A stretch of DNA of 52,843 nt from an uncultured Alphaproteobacteria bacterium. GTDB taxonomy: Bacteria; Pseudomonadota; Alphaproteobacteria; Thalassobaculales; Thalassobaculaceae. Shown piece by piece: positions 9,440-18,101 of the stretch. The notes below the pieces were generated by a model. The model was not told the DNA's origin. It was given only the letters and a program-made list of their open reading frames with translations, and searched no databases. Each line of letters begins with the position of its first letter. Position 1 is the stretch's first letter. The stretch is from the NCBI GenBank assembly GCA_937776645.1, contig CALMRI010000008.1:1-52843 (forward strand), written 5' to 3'. Position numbers and translations under genes: made by a program.

Positions 9440-9543
9440 AGCACTCGAGACAAACAATCCGGCATGCGATGGAGCGCGCCGCCACTGGGACGGTATGATC
9501 CGTTCGCCTGCGCTAACTGACATCGCCTGGAAAGCATGCCGCC

Positions 9544-11229
9544 ATGACTCAATCCGTCGCCCGCCTGATCGCGGACAGCCTGGAAGCGCACGATGTTGAC
9601 CAGGTTTTCTGCGTCCCCGGTGAAAGCTATATCGGTCTGACCAGTGCGCTGGTCGAGCGGAATTCAACCCGCATCATTGTTTGCCGGCACGAGGCTGGAG
9701 CCGCCTTCATGGCGGCGGCCGATGGACGGTTGCGGGACCGCGCCGGGGTGGCGATGGTAAGCCGCGGCCCGGGCCTGGCGAATGGTCTGGTGGCGCTGCA
9801 CTCCGCCTTTCACGACGCGACGCCGATGGTGATGTTGGTCGGACAGGTGGAGCGCGCCGACTTCGGACGCCTCGCCTTGCAGGAACAGAACTATTCGGTG
9901 CTGCTCTCCGATATTACCAAGTTGGTGATCGAGGTGAACGAGCCGGCAATGGCCTCCGAGGCGCTGGCCCGCGCCTTCCATATCGCCGAAAGCGGCACGC
10001 CGGGGCCGGTTGCGGTCATCCTGCCAGAGGATATCTTTGACGATCAAACCGATGCGCCGGTTGATCCTCCCCGGCCGCACGTCGCCGCCGGGCCACGGGC
10101 GCAAGACCTGGACGATTTGGTCGACAGGATCACCAAGGCCGAGCGGCCGCTGATCCTGGTTGGCGGCGGTTTGCTCGCCGATGCGGTGCATGACGATCAG
10201 GTCTTCGCCGATCTCAACAAACTGGCCGAGAGCTGGGTGCTGCCAATCAGCCCGACCCATCGGCGTCCGCAACTGTTCGATGCCCGGCATCCGAATTTCG
10301 GTGGCTATATGGGTATTCGGGTGCCGCCCGATCTGATCAACGAGATGAAGAAGGCCGATCTCATGGTCGCGCTGGGCGAGCGGATGACCGATACCGTCAG
10401 CCAGTCCTACAGTTTCCCGACCGCACCGCAGCCACAACTGCCCTTCGTCCATGTCTGGCCCGATGCGAACGAGGTTGGTCGGGTGTGGAGCCCGGACCTC
10501 GGTATTCCGGCAAGCCCGCATGAGGTGATAAAGGCATTGTTACGCAGGGAAATTCCAGCGGGTGCCGCCAAGCGCCAGGGCTGGGTCGATGGGCTGCACA
10601 AGATCCACCGCGCCTTATTGGCCAAGGAGTGGGAGCCAACCACCGACGGGGTGAACTTCGCTGCCATCGTCTGCGAGGTCGACAAGCATCTCGCCGAGGA
10701 TGCGACGATCACCTCGGATGCCGGCAATTTCGGCAGTTTCTTGCATCGCTATATCGGATTTGGGCAAAAACAGATCTTCCTGTCGTCGGTCGTCGGGGCC
10801 ATGGGGTCGGGTATGCCGATGGCCGTCGCCGCCGGTTTGCGCCGACCGAATACCCAGGTGGTCTGCTTCATCGGTGATGGCGGCGCCCTGATGATGGGTA
10901 ACGAGATCGCCACGGCGCGCCAATATGGCGTCAATCCGATCATGATCATCTCCGACAATTCGATGTATGGCACCATCGGCATGCACTCCTATGTGCGCTA
11001 TCCCGAGCGGGCATTCATGGAGGGCACCCGACTGACTAACCCGGATTTTGCCGATTGGGGCAGAAGTTTCGGGGCCGAGGCCTTTACCATCCGCGAGGAG
11101 CCCGAAGTCGCGGATCAGATCGCCGCTGCCTTCGCGGTCAAGACCAAGCCGGTGGTTGTGCATTGCCTGACCTCGGCGATTCAGATGAGCGCCTGGCGCC
11201 GGTATACCCACGCGGAGACCCTGCCATGA
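9544..11229 (+). CDS. Thiamine-diphosphate-dependent enzyme, acetolactate synthase / decarboxylase-like
   Basis: A 561-residue protein with three ThDP-enzyme domains. The N-terminal pyrimidine-binding domain carries the catalytic glutamate in CRHEAGAAFMA (Glu50). A central domain follows (PLILVGGGLLADAV). The C-terminal pyrophosphate-binding domain has GDGG...N from about residue 442 (CFIGDGGALMMG, IISDN). It resembles biosynthetic and catabolic large-subunit-like enzymes, but no regulatory ilvN-type subunit is adjacent. Its neighbours are a dehydrogenase, an FAH-family enzyme and a luciferase-like protein, which suggests decarboxylation or carboligation of a 2-oxo acid in a degradative pathway rather than branched-chain amino acid synthesis. 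The stop overlaps the next gene's ATG. Confidence 0.85.
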   Translation: MTQSVARLIADSLEAHDVDQVFCVPGESYIGLTSALVERNSTRIIVCRHEAGAAFMAAADGRLRDRAGVAMVSRGPGLANGLVALHSAFHDATPMVMLVGQVERADFGRLALQEQNYSVLLSDITKLVIEVNEPAMASEALARAFHIAESGTPGPVAVILPEDIFDDQTDAPVDPPRPHVAAGPRAQDLDDLVDRITKAERPLILVGGGLLADAVHDDQVFADLNKLAESWVLPISPTHRRPQLFDARHPNFGGYMGIRVPPDLINEMKKADLMVALGERMTDTVSQSYSFPTAPQPQLPFVHVWPDANEVGRVWSPDLGIPASPHEVIKALLRREIPAGAAKRQGWVDGLHKIHRALLAKEWEPTTDGVNFAAIVCEVDKHLAEDATITSDAGNFGSFLHRYIGFGQKQIFLSSVVGAMGSGMPMAVAAGLRRPNTQVVCFIGDGGALMMGNEIATARQYGVNPIMIISDNSMYGTIGMHSYVRYPERAFMEGTRLTNPDFADWGRSFGAEAFTIREEPEVADQIAAAFAVKTKPVVVHCLTSAIQMSAWRRYTHAETLP

Positions 11230-12344
11230 GTGCCGAGGGTCTGTTGAACCCACCGCGGGTTCCCGCCGAGACCCTGCGCCGGCAGATCGTGAACGTTCTG
11301 ACGTCCTGGGGGATGTTGGGAAAAACCGCTGAGATCGCTGCCGAGGTGATGGTCGAGACCGACCTGCGCGGTGTCGACTCTCACGGCATCAACATGTTGC
11401 GCCAATATGACGAGACCTTCCGTCGCGGTGCGTTGAACGTGAAGGCCGAGACCAAGGTGCTGCGCGAGCGGGCGACGACCGCCTTACTAGATGCCGACCG
11501 TGGGCTTGGCCATCCGGTCTCGGTTCAGGCCATGAACATGGCGATTGAGAAGGCGCGGGAGAATGATGTCGGCATCGTCTGTGTGCTCAATTCGCATCAT
11601 TTCGGCGCTGCCGGCTACTATGCGGAACTGGCCGCCAAGGCCGGCATGATCGGCATCGTGACGACCTCGACTCGGGGAATTTCCATGGTGCCGACACTGG
11701 GGACTCAGCCGGTCCTTGGCACCAATCCCTTCGCCATGGCCGCGCCGGCCGGAAAATATCCGCCACTGGTGCTTGATTTTGCGACCACGGTCGCGGCGGT
11801 AAACAAGGTCAGAGTGAAGCTTCTACGCGAGCTTGAACTCCCCGAGGGGTGGGTCAATGACGGCGATGGCCGGGTTATAACCAACCCAGCCGAGGCAATC
11901 GCGATCTTCGACCGGCGCAGCTATGGCGGCTTGAACCCGGTTGGCGGCGCTGGCGAGGATCTGGGCGGGCATAAGGGCTATGGCCTCGCGGTGTTCTCAC
12001 ACATTCTCAGTGGCGCCATGCCGGGCGCGTCCTTCTCGCCGATGCGAGTTAAGAACCCGGACCCCAGCAAACCGGATAACCTTGGCCATTTTTTCCAGGC
12101 GATCAACCCCGCAGCCTTCCGGCCGCTTGATGACTACGCGAAGGACATCGAGGTGGTAATTGAAACCCTGAAGGCCGTGACGCCGGCCGATCCAGAGAAA
12201 CCCGTCCTCGTCCCGGGGGAGCCGGAATATGTCAGTCGCGTGGATCGGATCGCCAATGGGGTGCCGGTTAACGAGAATTTGCGCAAGCTGATCCGAACGA
12301 TCGCCAAGGCGGCGGCGGTACCGTATCTGTTAGATAATCATTGA
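11226..12344 (+). CDS. Ldh family (malate/lactate/ureidoglycolate-type) NAD(P)-dependent dehydrogenase
   Basis: A 372-residue member of the YiaK/ComC/AllD-type Ldh_2 dehydrogenase family. Recognisable segments are DLRGVDSHGINML, VCVLNSHHFGAAGYYAELA, GTQPVLGTNPFAMAAPAG and GGHKGYGLAVFSHILSG. These enzymes interconvert 2-hydroxy and 2-oxo acids with NAD(P). The ATG at 11226 overlaps the TGA of the ThDP enzyme (ATGA); an open frame extends upstream, but this start fits the family N-terminus. The tight coupling suggests the two enzymes act on the same 2-oxo or 2-hydroxy acid. The precise substrate cannot be deduced. Confidence 0.85.
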   Translation: MSAEGLLNPPRVPAETLRRQIVNVLTSWGMLGKTAEIAAEVMVETDLRGVDSHGINMLRQYDETFRRGALNVKAETKVLRERATTALLDADRGLGHPVSVQAMNMAIEKARENDVGIVCVLNSHHFGAAGYYAELAAKAGMIGIVTTSTRGISMVPTLGTQPVLGTNPFAMAAPAGKYPPLVLDFATTVAAVNKVRVKLLRELELPEGWVNDGDGRVITNPAEAIAIFDRRSYGGLNPVGGAGEDLGGHKGYGLAVFSHILSGAMPGASFSPMRVKNPDPSKPDNLGHFFQAINPAAFRPLDDYAKDIEVVIETLKAVTPADPEKPVLVPGEPEYVSRVDRIANGVPVNENLRKLIRTIAKAAAVPYLLDNH

Positions 12345-12380
12345 CGTCTTGAAAGCAACCTAGCCTGTGGGGCAAATGCG

Positions 12381-13316
12381 ATGAAACTGGCTTATTTCGA
12401 TGACTTCAAGCTTGGCGTGGTAAAGGGCGACGGCGTGGTGGATGTCTCCGCCGTCGTTACCGATATTCCGCATACGGGCCCAGGGGATCTGATGAGTGGC
12501 CTGATCGCCCGCTTCGACGACTATAAAGGTAAACTGGAGGCTGCGACCAAGGCCGGTACGGCGGTCCCGCTTGCTTCGGTGCGCCTTCGTCCACCGCTGC
12601 CCAAGCCCGGCAATATCGATTGCATGGCCGTCAACTATATGGAGGACGGGACCCTCGCCGAGAAGCCGCTGCGCAACGGGTTTCATAAGGCATCGAGTGC
12701 GATTATCGGCCAGGGCGACGCCATGATCCTGCCGGATGCTCCGGGTACGATCTTCGAAGGCGAGGCGGAATTGGCGATGGTGATCGGCAAGCGCGCCGAT
12801 AATGTGAGCGAGGCCGACGCGATGAGCTATGTGTTCGGCTATCTCAACTTCATCGACGGCTCGGCCCGCGGCCTGAAGCCGGACCGCAATGTGTTCTTTC
12901 AGATGAAATCACGGGCGACCTTCGCGCCGATCGGGCCCTTCCTGGTGACGGCCGACGAGATCAATGATCCTCAGAACTTGACGGTTAAGCTTTGGGTCAA
13001 CGGCGAGATCAAACAGGACTTCAACACCAGTGACATGGCCCATAAACTGCCGGAGGTGGTGGCGTGGCTAAGCTCGCTCCACGCGTTGGAGCCGGGCGAC
13101 CTTGTGGCGACGGGAACCAATCATCGGGGACTGAGCGCGTTCCAGGACGGTGATGTCGTTGAGCTTGAGGTCGAGGGATTGGGACGGCTTAAGATCAACG
13201 TGCGCGACGATTTGGAACGGACTTGGTTGCATGAGACCCGTTTGGACCGGAAGAACCAGGGCCATGACACGCCAACGCCGCAGCTGACCGGCAAATACGC
13301 GCCGAACGGGGGGTAG
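12381..13316 (+). CDS. Fumarylacetoacetate hydrolase (FAH) family protein
   Basis: A 311-residue FAH-fold enzyme. A short N-terminal domain is followed by the metal-dependent C-terminal domain. The acidic ligands are recognisable in IFEGEAELAMVIG (Glu128, Glu130) and in the downstream Asp159 (NFIDGSARG), with the late segment LEPGDLVATGTNHRG. The family includes C-C hydrolases, 2-oxo acid decarboxylases and isomerases of degradative pathways. It follows the Ldh-type dehydrogenase by 36 bases and precedes the luciferase-like gene by 5 bases, so it is likely cotranscribed with both. GGGG lies upstream of the ATG. Confidence 0.88.
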   Translation: MKLAYFDDFKLGVVKGDGVVDVSAVVTDIPHTGPGDLMSGLIARFDDYKGKLEAATKAGTAVPLASVRLRPPLPKPGNIDCMAVNYMEDGTLAEKPLRNGFHKASSAIIGQGDAMILPDAPGTIFEGEAELAMVIGKRADNVSEADAMSYVFGYLNFIDGSARGLKPDRNVFFQMKSRATFAPIGPFLVTADEINDPQNLTVKLWVNGEIKQDFNTSDMAHKLPEVVAWLSSLHALEPGDLVATGTNHRGLSAFQDGDVVELEVEGLGRLKINVRDDLERTWLHETRLDRKNQGHDTPTPQLTGKYAPNGG

Positions 13317-13321
13317 ACGCT

Positions 13322-14260
13322 ATGGCGGGCATTGATCAGTTTGGCCTCGACGTTGGCATCTATGGGCCGTTGGCTGAGCCGGGGACCATCACCACTTTGG
13401 CGCGTTTTGCCGAGGATGCCGGGTTTCAATCGATCTGGCTCGCCGATCACGTGGTGTTTCCGGCAAAATTCACCTCGAAATACCCGTTCAGCGCGAACGG
13501 AGATTTTCCGGCGCCGACTACCGATCCGCTGCTCGAACCCATTGCGGCGATGGGGGTTCTGGTCGGGGCGACCAAGCGGATTCGAATCGGCACGGCGGTC
13601 TTGATCATCCCCTATCGCAACCCGGTGCTGTTGGCGCGGATGCTGATCACCATTGACCAGTTTTCCGGCGGGCGGGTCATTCTCGGCGCCGGCGTCGGCT
13701 GGTTGAAGGAGGAGTTCGAAGCGCTGAATACCACCGACTTCGCCTTGCGAGGCAAAGTGACGGACGAATATCTGGAGATCTTCAAGGCTTTGTCGGCGGG
13801 CGGTGAAGTTGGCTATCAGGGCGAGACTTACAGTTTCGAGCCGGTTCACTCGGTGCCCGGCTCGGTGCAGCGTCCGCACCCGCCAGTGCTGATCGGCGGC
13901 GTGTCCGACCCGGCGCTACGGCGGGTTGCCCGCAATGATGGCTGGCTCGCGGTGGCCTTGGGAGCCAAGGAGATGCCGGAACGCATCGCCGCACTTAAGC
14001 GCATCTGCGACGAGCAAGGCCGGAAGTTCGACGCGCTGGAGATGGTCTATAAGATCTTCATTAATCCCGGAGAGCCGAAGATCGGCCCCTTTGGGTCTCG
14101 TGACATGGGTAGTGGATCCGAGGCGCAAATCGTCGACGATCTGAAATCAATTCTCGGCGCTGGTTTTGAGAGCATCATCGTGCGCTATAGAGGTGATAGT
14201 GCCGCTGTCCAGATGGAGCAGATGGAACGCTTCGCCAGCGAAATCGTACCGAGGTTGTAG
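13322..14260 (+). CDS. Luciferase-like (LLM class, TIGR03619-type) oxidoreductase
   Basis: A 312-residue flavin- or F420-dependent TIM-barrel protein, with GFQSIWLADHVVFP, RIGTAVLIIPYRNPVL, GGRVILGAGVGWLKEEFEAL and PHPPVLIGGVSDPALRRVA. It is closer in pattern to the paralogue at 24434-25390 than to the one at 4384-5220. It is the last gene of the ThDP enzyme, dehydrogenase and FAH run, starting 5 bases after the FAH stop. A role as oxygenase or dehydrogenase in that pathway is inferred from position only. Confidence 0.85.
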   Translation: MAGIDQFGLDVGIYGPLAEPGTITTLARFAEDAGFQSIWLADHVVFPAKFTSKYPFSANGDFPAPTTDPLLEPIAAMGVLVGATKRIRIGTAVLIIPYRNPVLLARMLITIDQFSGGRVILGAGVGWLKEEFEALNTTDFALRGKVTDEYLEIFKALSAGGEVGYQGETYSFEPVHSVPGSVQRPHPPVLIGGVSDPALRRVARNDGWLAVALGAKEMPERIAALKRICDEQGRKFDALEMVYKIFINPGEPKIGPFGSRDMGSGSEAQIVDDLKSILGAGFESIIVRYRGDSAAVQMEQMERFASEIVPRL

Positions 14261-14946
14261 GAAGGTTGAAGTATCTATTTGAAACTCTCATCGATATGAA
14301 AGCTGCATATCGATATCGTTAAGAGTATCGCAAAGAAGTACGGTCTCGAAGGTATCGTAACAAAATTAAAGATGATAGCGCGCAAGAAATAACCCCCCAT
14401 CGGACTGCGTCCCGGTGCTTCGATGAATTTTCGGGCGATGACCTCACCCATTTGACCACGATCCAAATCGCCCCCACTGGTGTCCGGTAAAATCTACCCG
14501 TCTTTCTGGCGAACGCCATGACCGAAGCCTGAGGTGTTTTGGCGGCGCGAATGGTGGATAATGTAGGAAAATGACGACATATTGTTCCTATTTCTCGCCC
14601 ATCGGCTACAGTGACTGTGCTTCGGCTTCGGCCCTGCCATTCGCCAGGACGACGGCTGATATTTTTGAAAACAGGTGATGCCCGGTGCGCCTAAATAAAG
14701 TCTCGTCAGTGCCGCTTCACTTGTCGGTATGGCCTGCACGGGGTGCGGGGGCGACGGTCGCAGTTCCCGGACTGCAGTGCGCTGACCCAGGAAAGCTGAC
14801 AGGCCGATCGGGCTGGTCTTGCCGATAAAATTGGTTCCATCATTTTCGCCAAGGTGGTTCTTTGCGATGGGCCATCCATCGACTATATATTGCCGGAACG
14901 ATGCCGCCTCCTCGCGGTGAATCGTCTTGCTGGGGGAGGCCTAGCC
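14261..14946. other. Gene-poor gap with an A/T-richer left part
   Basis: About 690 bases without a convincing gene. The first 130 bases are visibly richer in A and T than their surroundings. They encode, near 14316-14388 on the plus strand, a short peptide reading IAKKYGLEGIVTKLK that ends in a stop. It loosely recalls the GLEGIVSK motif of ATP-dependent DNA ligases, but the match is far too short to call a gene remnant. The remaining frames are broken by stops. The end of the gap carries the Shine-Dalgarno site (GGGGGAGG) of the molybdopterin oxidoreductase. Confidence 0.5.
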
Positions 14947-17001
14947 ATGGCTGTCACCGAAGATTTTGAGATCAAGCCTAGCGTCTGCCCGCTTGATTGC
15001 CCGGACACCTGTAGTCTCGCGGTGAAGACCGACGGCACCCGGGTGCTTGAAGTTCGCGGCTCCGAGGGTAATCCCTATACCGCTGGGGTGATCTGTAACA
15101 AGGTCGTGCGCAGCTATCCGGAATTTGTCCATGGTGCGGCGCGGCTCACCCACCCGTTGAAGCGGGTCGGGCCGAAGGGGGTTGACGAATTTTCACGGAT
15201 TTCCTGGGATGAGGCGCTCGGGCTCATCCATGACGGTTTCACCAAGGCGATCGCCAAGCATGGCCGGCAAACCGTGCTTCCGTTCAATTACGCGGGGCCA
15301 CATGGTGAACTTGCCGGCGGTTCGATGGACCGGCGGTTCTTCCACAAGCTTGGTGCGTCCTTGTTAGCCCGTGCTCAGCTCTGCGGCGTCGTGCGTGGGT
15401 CGGCCTATGCCAGTCTTTATGGAACGGCGCCGGGTATGCCGCCGACGCAGATACGCCATTCGGACCTCATCGTTGTCTGGGGTAACAATGTCACGGTGTC
15501 GAACCTTCACCTAGCGCGGGAGATCAAGGTCGCGCGAGAGGCACGGGGTGCCAAACTGATCGTCATAGACCCGAAACGAACCCGGATCGCTGAGCAGGCC
15601 GATATGTTCATTCAAATCCGTCCGGGAACCGATGTAGTGCTCGGCCTTGCGATGGCGGCTGAGCTGGAGCGGCGCGGCGCCCATGACACCGCTTTCATCG
15701 GGCGCTGGGTCGCCGGCTATGACGACTACATGACCCACGCCCGTACCCATACGCCAGAGATGGTCGCCGAGATCTGCGGTGTCGATCGCGAGACCTTCGA
15801 TGCATTGGCCTCTTGGTATGAGGCGGCAAAGATCGTTGGTGTTTCGGTCGGCAATGGAATTGAGCGCGGTCGTAGCGGCGGTTCCGGCCTTCGCAGCGCG
15901 ATGGCGCTGCAGGCGCTGACCGGCAATCACGGTCGGCTTGGCGCCGGCGTGTTTGCCAAGCCGGGCAATTCCCTGCCTAAGTTCACTTCCCGATTGCAAC
16001 GCCCGGATTTGATCCCTGAGGGGACGCGGACCATTAACATCGTCGACGTCTCCGCGGTCTTGCTAGACGATGCATTAGCCACACCGGTCAAGGCGGTGTT
16101 TATCTACAATCATAATCCGCTGGCGACCCATCCGGATCAGAACCGGATGCGCCGGGCGCTTGGCCAGGACGATTTGTTCGTCGTCGGTGCCGACGTGGTG
16201 ATGACCGATTCCATGACCTATTGCGACGTGGTGCTACCGGCTGCGAGTCATTTCGAGTTTGCGGATATTTACGGCTCCTACGGACACCACTACCTGCAGC
16301 GGGCTGAGCCGGTTATCCCACCGGTCGGAGAATCGTTGCCGAACACTGAGATCTTTCGCCGGCTGGCGGCGCGGTTCGGTTTCGACGACCCGATCTTTCG
16401 CGACTCCGACCTTGAGTTGATGGATGCCGCCTTCGTCGATGGCGATCCCCGACTCAACGGTCTTCGCCCGAGCGAGCTTCCGCTCGATCGGGCGCTGGCC
16501 ATGACCTCGCTGGAAGGCGAGGATTTAATTCTCTGCGATACCGTTTCGCCGGGGACTGCTTCCGGCAAGATCGAGCTGTTCAGCCAGGACTTGCAGGACC
16601 GATTCGGCTACGGCCTACCGCGCTTTGAGCCGGTTGCCAGAAAATTCCCACTCACCATCATCTCGCCTTCGTCCTCCAAGCGGACCAACGCAACTTTCGG
16701 TGGGTGCGCGCCGTCGGCAGGTCAAGAAGAGGTCGAGATCCACCCCACCGATGCCAAGGCGCGTGGGATCACCGGCGGTGAAACGCTGCGGGTGTATAAC
16801 GAGCGAGGCGAGACCTATTTGACAGCCAGGATTTCCGATGGCGTCCTGCCGGGCGTGCTCTATACCCCGAAAGGGACCTGGCTCTCGGCTAGCCCGACCG
16901 GGCAAACAGTGAATGCCTTATTGGACGCTGATATACGCACCGATATTGAAGATGGCGCTTGTTGCAATGAAGCTTTCTGCGACGTGGCGCCGATGACCTG
17001 A
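14947..17001 (+). CDS. Molybdopterin-dependent oxidoreductase (DMSO reductase / formate dehydrogenase superfamily)
   Basis: A 684-residue molybdopterin oxidoreductase. The N-terminal 4Fe-4S domain has Cys14, Cys18, Cys22 and Cys50 (CPLDCPDTC...VICNK). The Mo-bisMGD domain follows, with NGIERGRSGGSGLRSAMALQ, AVFIYNHNPLATHPD and YCDVVLPAASHFE, and the C-terminal dinucleotide-binding domain starts near residue 560 (TIISPSSSKRTNATF). Cys146 (AQLCGVV) is a candidate molybdenum ligand. No twin-arginine signal peptide is seen, so it is probably cytoplasmic. GGGGGAGG before ATG 14947 sets the start; a longer frame to 14854 is unlikely. No electron-transfer subunit or Moco chaperone gene is adjacent, so its partner and substrate are unknown. 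Confidence 0.88.
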   Translation: MAVTEDFEIKPSVCPLDCPDTCSLAVKTDGTRVLEVRGSEGNPYTAGVICNKVVRSYPEFVHGAARLTHPLKRVGPKGVDEFSRISWDEALGLIHDGFTKAIAKHGRQTVLPFNYAGPHGELAGGSMDRRFFHKLGASLLARAQLCGVVRGSAYASLYGTAPGMPPTQIRHSDLIVVWGNNVTVSNLHLAREIKVAREARGAKLIVIDPKRTRIAEQADMFIQIRPGTDVVLGLAMAAELERRGAHDTAFIGRWVAGYDDYMTHARTHTPEMVAEICGVDRETFDALASWYEAAKIVGVSVGNGIERGRSGGSGLRSAMALQALTGNHGRLGAGVFAKPGNSLPKFTSRLQRPDLIPEGTRTINIVDVSAVLLDDALATPVKAVFIYNHNPLATHPDQNRMRRALGQDDLFVVGADVVMTDSMTYCDVVLPAASHFEFADIYGSYGHHYLQRAEPVIPPVGESLPNTEIFRRLAARFGFDDPIFRDSDLELMDAAFVDGDPRLNGLRPSELPLDRALAMTSLEGEDLILCDTVSPGTASGKIELFSQDLQDRFGYGLPRFEPVARKFPLTIISPSSSKRTNATFGGCAPSAGQEEVEIHPTDAKARGITGGETLRVYNERGETYLTARISDGVLPGVLYTPKGTWLSASPTGQTVNALLDADIRTDIEDGACCNEAFCDVAPMT

Positions 17002-17052
17002 TGTTTTAGCGGTCTGGCGAGGGGCGGGCAGCTTTTGCATGATAGTAACACA

Positions 17053-17083
17053 AAAGCCGCCACTCGTTGCCAAGAGCGGCTTT
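17053..17083 (-). terminator. Rho-independent terminator of rpsU
   Basis: An 8-bp perfect stem (AAAGCCGC / GCGGCTTT) with a 15-base loop lies between the convergent molybdopterin oxidoreductase and rpsU genes. Read on the minus strand the stem is followed by TTTTG, fitting termination of rpsU; it may also act on the plus-strand gene. Confidence 0.65.
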
Positions 17084-17133
17084 GATCTTAAACAGAAGCG
17101 TTGAATCGCCGCTGCCGAAGAAAGACGGGCGCT

Positions 17134-17337
17134 CTAGTAGCCTTCGCGTTCCAACCGCTTGCGCATCAGCTTACGATGACGGCGTACTGCCTCGGCCTGT
17201 TCACGGGCCCGGCGTTCCGAGGGCTTCTCGTAATTACGCCGAAGCTTCATCTCCCGAAAGATGCCCTCGCGCTGCATCTTTTTCTTGAGCGCGCGCAGGG
17301 CTTGATCGACGTTATTATCGCGGACGGAAACGTGCAC
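17134..17337 (-). CDS. rpsU: 30S ribosomal protein bS21
   Basis: A 67-residue, strongly basic protein matching bS21, with [20 protein letters not shown] at the N-terminus and an arginine/lysine-rich tail ending RKRLEREGY. bS21 is a small-subunit protein close to the anti-Shine-Dalgarno region that supports translation initiation. The start is a GTG at 17337-17335, because GGAGG lies nine bases upstream and the resulting N-terminus is the conserved one. The upstream ATG at 17424 would add 29 unrelated residues. It is monocistronic, with its own terminator downstream. Confidence 0.93.
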   Translation of the reverse strand: MHVSVRDNNVDQALRALKKKMQREGIFREMKLRRNYEKPSERRAREQAEAVRRHRKLMRKRLEREGY

Positions 17338-17365
17338 GGAAAGCGGCCTCCAGAAGGTATTAATC

Positions 17366-17384
17366 GTGACATAGTCACAGTGAC
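17366..17384. promoter_or_regulatory. GTGAC/GTCAC inverted-repeat cluster upstream of rpsU
   Basis: Three half-sites lie in 19 bases: GTGAC (17366-17370), GTCAC (17374-17378) and GTGAC (17380-17384). They form two overlapping inverted repeats, with spacers of 3 and 1 base. It lies about 30 bases upstream of the rpsU start codon, so it could be an operator or a leader structure. Function is inferred from position only. Confidence 0.3.
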
Positions 17385-17534
17385 CGGGGACACTTGCACC
17401 CCCAACGTTGGGTCGCAATAGCATAGACCGCTGGGCCTGCCAAGGCTGGATCTCGGATATTCGGCAACCAATTTACTGCGGTCGTGACGCTCCCGTACCT
17501 TTACCGCCCGCGGTACGCGTCCTATATCCGGTGC

Positions 17535-18101
17535 ATGGCTGTACGTAACATCATCAAGATGGGTAATCCGGTGCTTGCCGCATGCGCCGCGCCGATCGAT
17601 TCCTCGACGATCTCGGAACTGGTCGGGCTGCTGCCCGACATGGTGGAGACAATGCGTGCCGCCGGCGGGGTAGGCTTGGCGGCGCCGCAGATTGGTCGGA
17701 GTTTGCGGGCGATCATCTTCGAGGTTCCCGAGGCGCGCGCGACCAATGCGCCTGGTGACGAACCTCGCGACTTGCAGGCGCTGATAAATCCAGAAATTGA
17801 ACCGTTGGATGAAGCGACCGAGCTTGGTTGGGAAGGGTGCTTGTCGATTCCGGGGCTGCGCGGCGAGGTCCCGCGTTTCATGCGGATCCGTTATCGGGGT
17901 CTTGATGGCGAAGGCAACCGGATTGAGCGTGAGGCAAGCGGTTTTCATGCGCGCGTAGTGCAGCATGAAGTCGACCATCTCGATGGGATCCTCTATCCCG
18001 AACGCATGCTCGACATGCGTCGCCTTGGTTTCGTTGACGAGATGTTGACAAGCGCAATACCCGCACCAATCGATGACCCGGAACCGACTGATGACACTTG
18101 A
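17535..18101 (+). CDS. def: Peptide deformylase
   Basis: Removes the formyl group from the N-terminal methionine of nascent proteins. The 188-residue product has all three family motifs: GVGLAAPQ (residues 45-52), EGCLS (100-104, with metal-binding Cys102) and HEVDH (144-148, metal-binding His144 and His148 with catalytic Glu145). The start MAVRNIIKMG at 17535 is the usual N-terminus; an open frame reaches 17484. The stop overlaps the COQ9-family gene. Many bacteria encode more than one deformylase, and def is often beside fmt, which is not present here, so this may not be the only copy. Confidence 0.92.
   Translation: MAVRNIIKMGNPVLAACAAPIDSSTISELVGLLPDMVETMRAAGGVGLAAPQIGRSLRAIIFEVPEARATNAPGDEPRDLQALINPEIEPLDEATELGWEGCLSIPGLRGEVPRFMRIRYRGLDGEGNRIEREASGFHARVVQHEVDHLDGILYPERMLDMRRLGFVDEMLTSAIPAPIDDPEPTDDT

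Noticed and set aside
8387..9667. 426-codon minus-strand frame opposite the 2OG oxygenase
   Set aside because: Antisense to a gene with an intact active site; composition is shadow-like.
9544..11229. Biosynthetic acetolactate synthase (ilvB)
   Set aside because: No ilvN or ilvC nearby and a catabolic neighbourhood; family resemblance alone does not support it.
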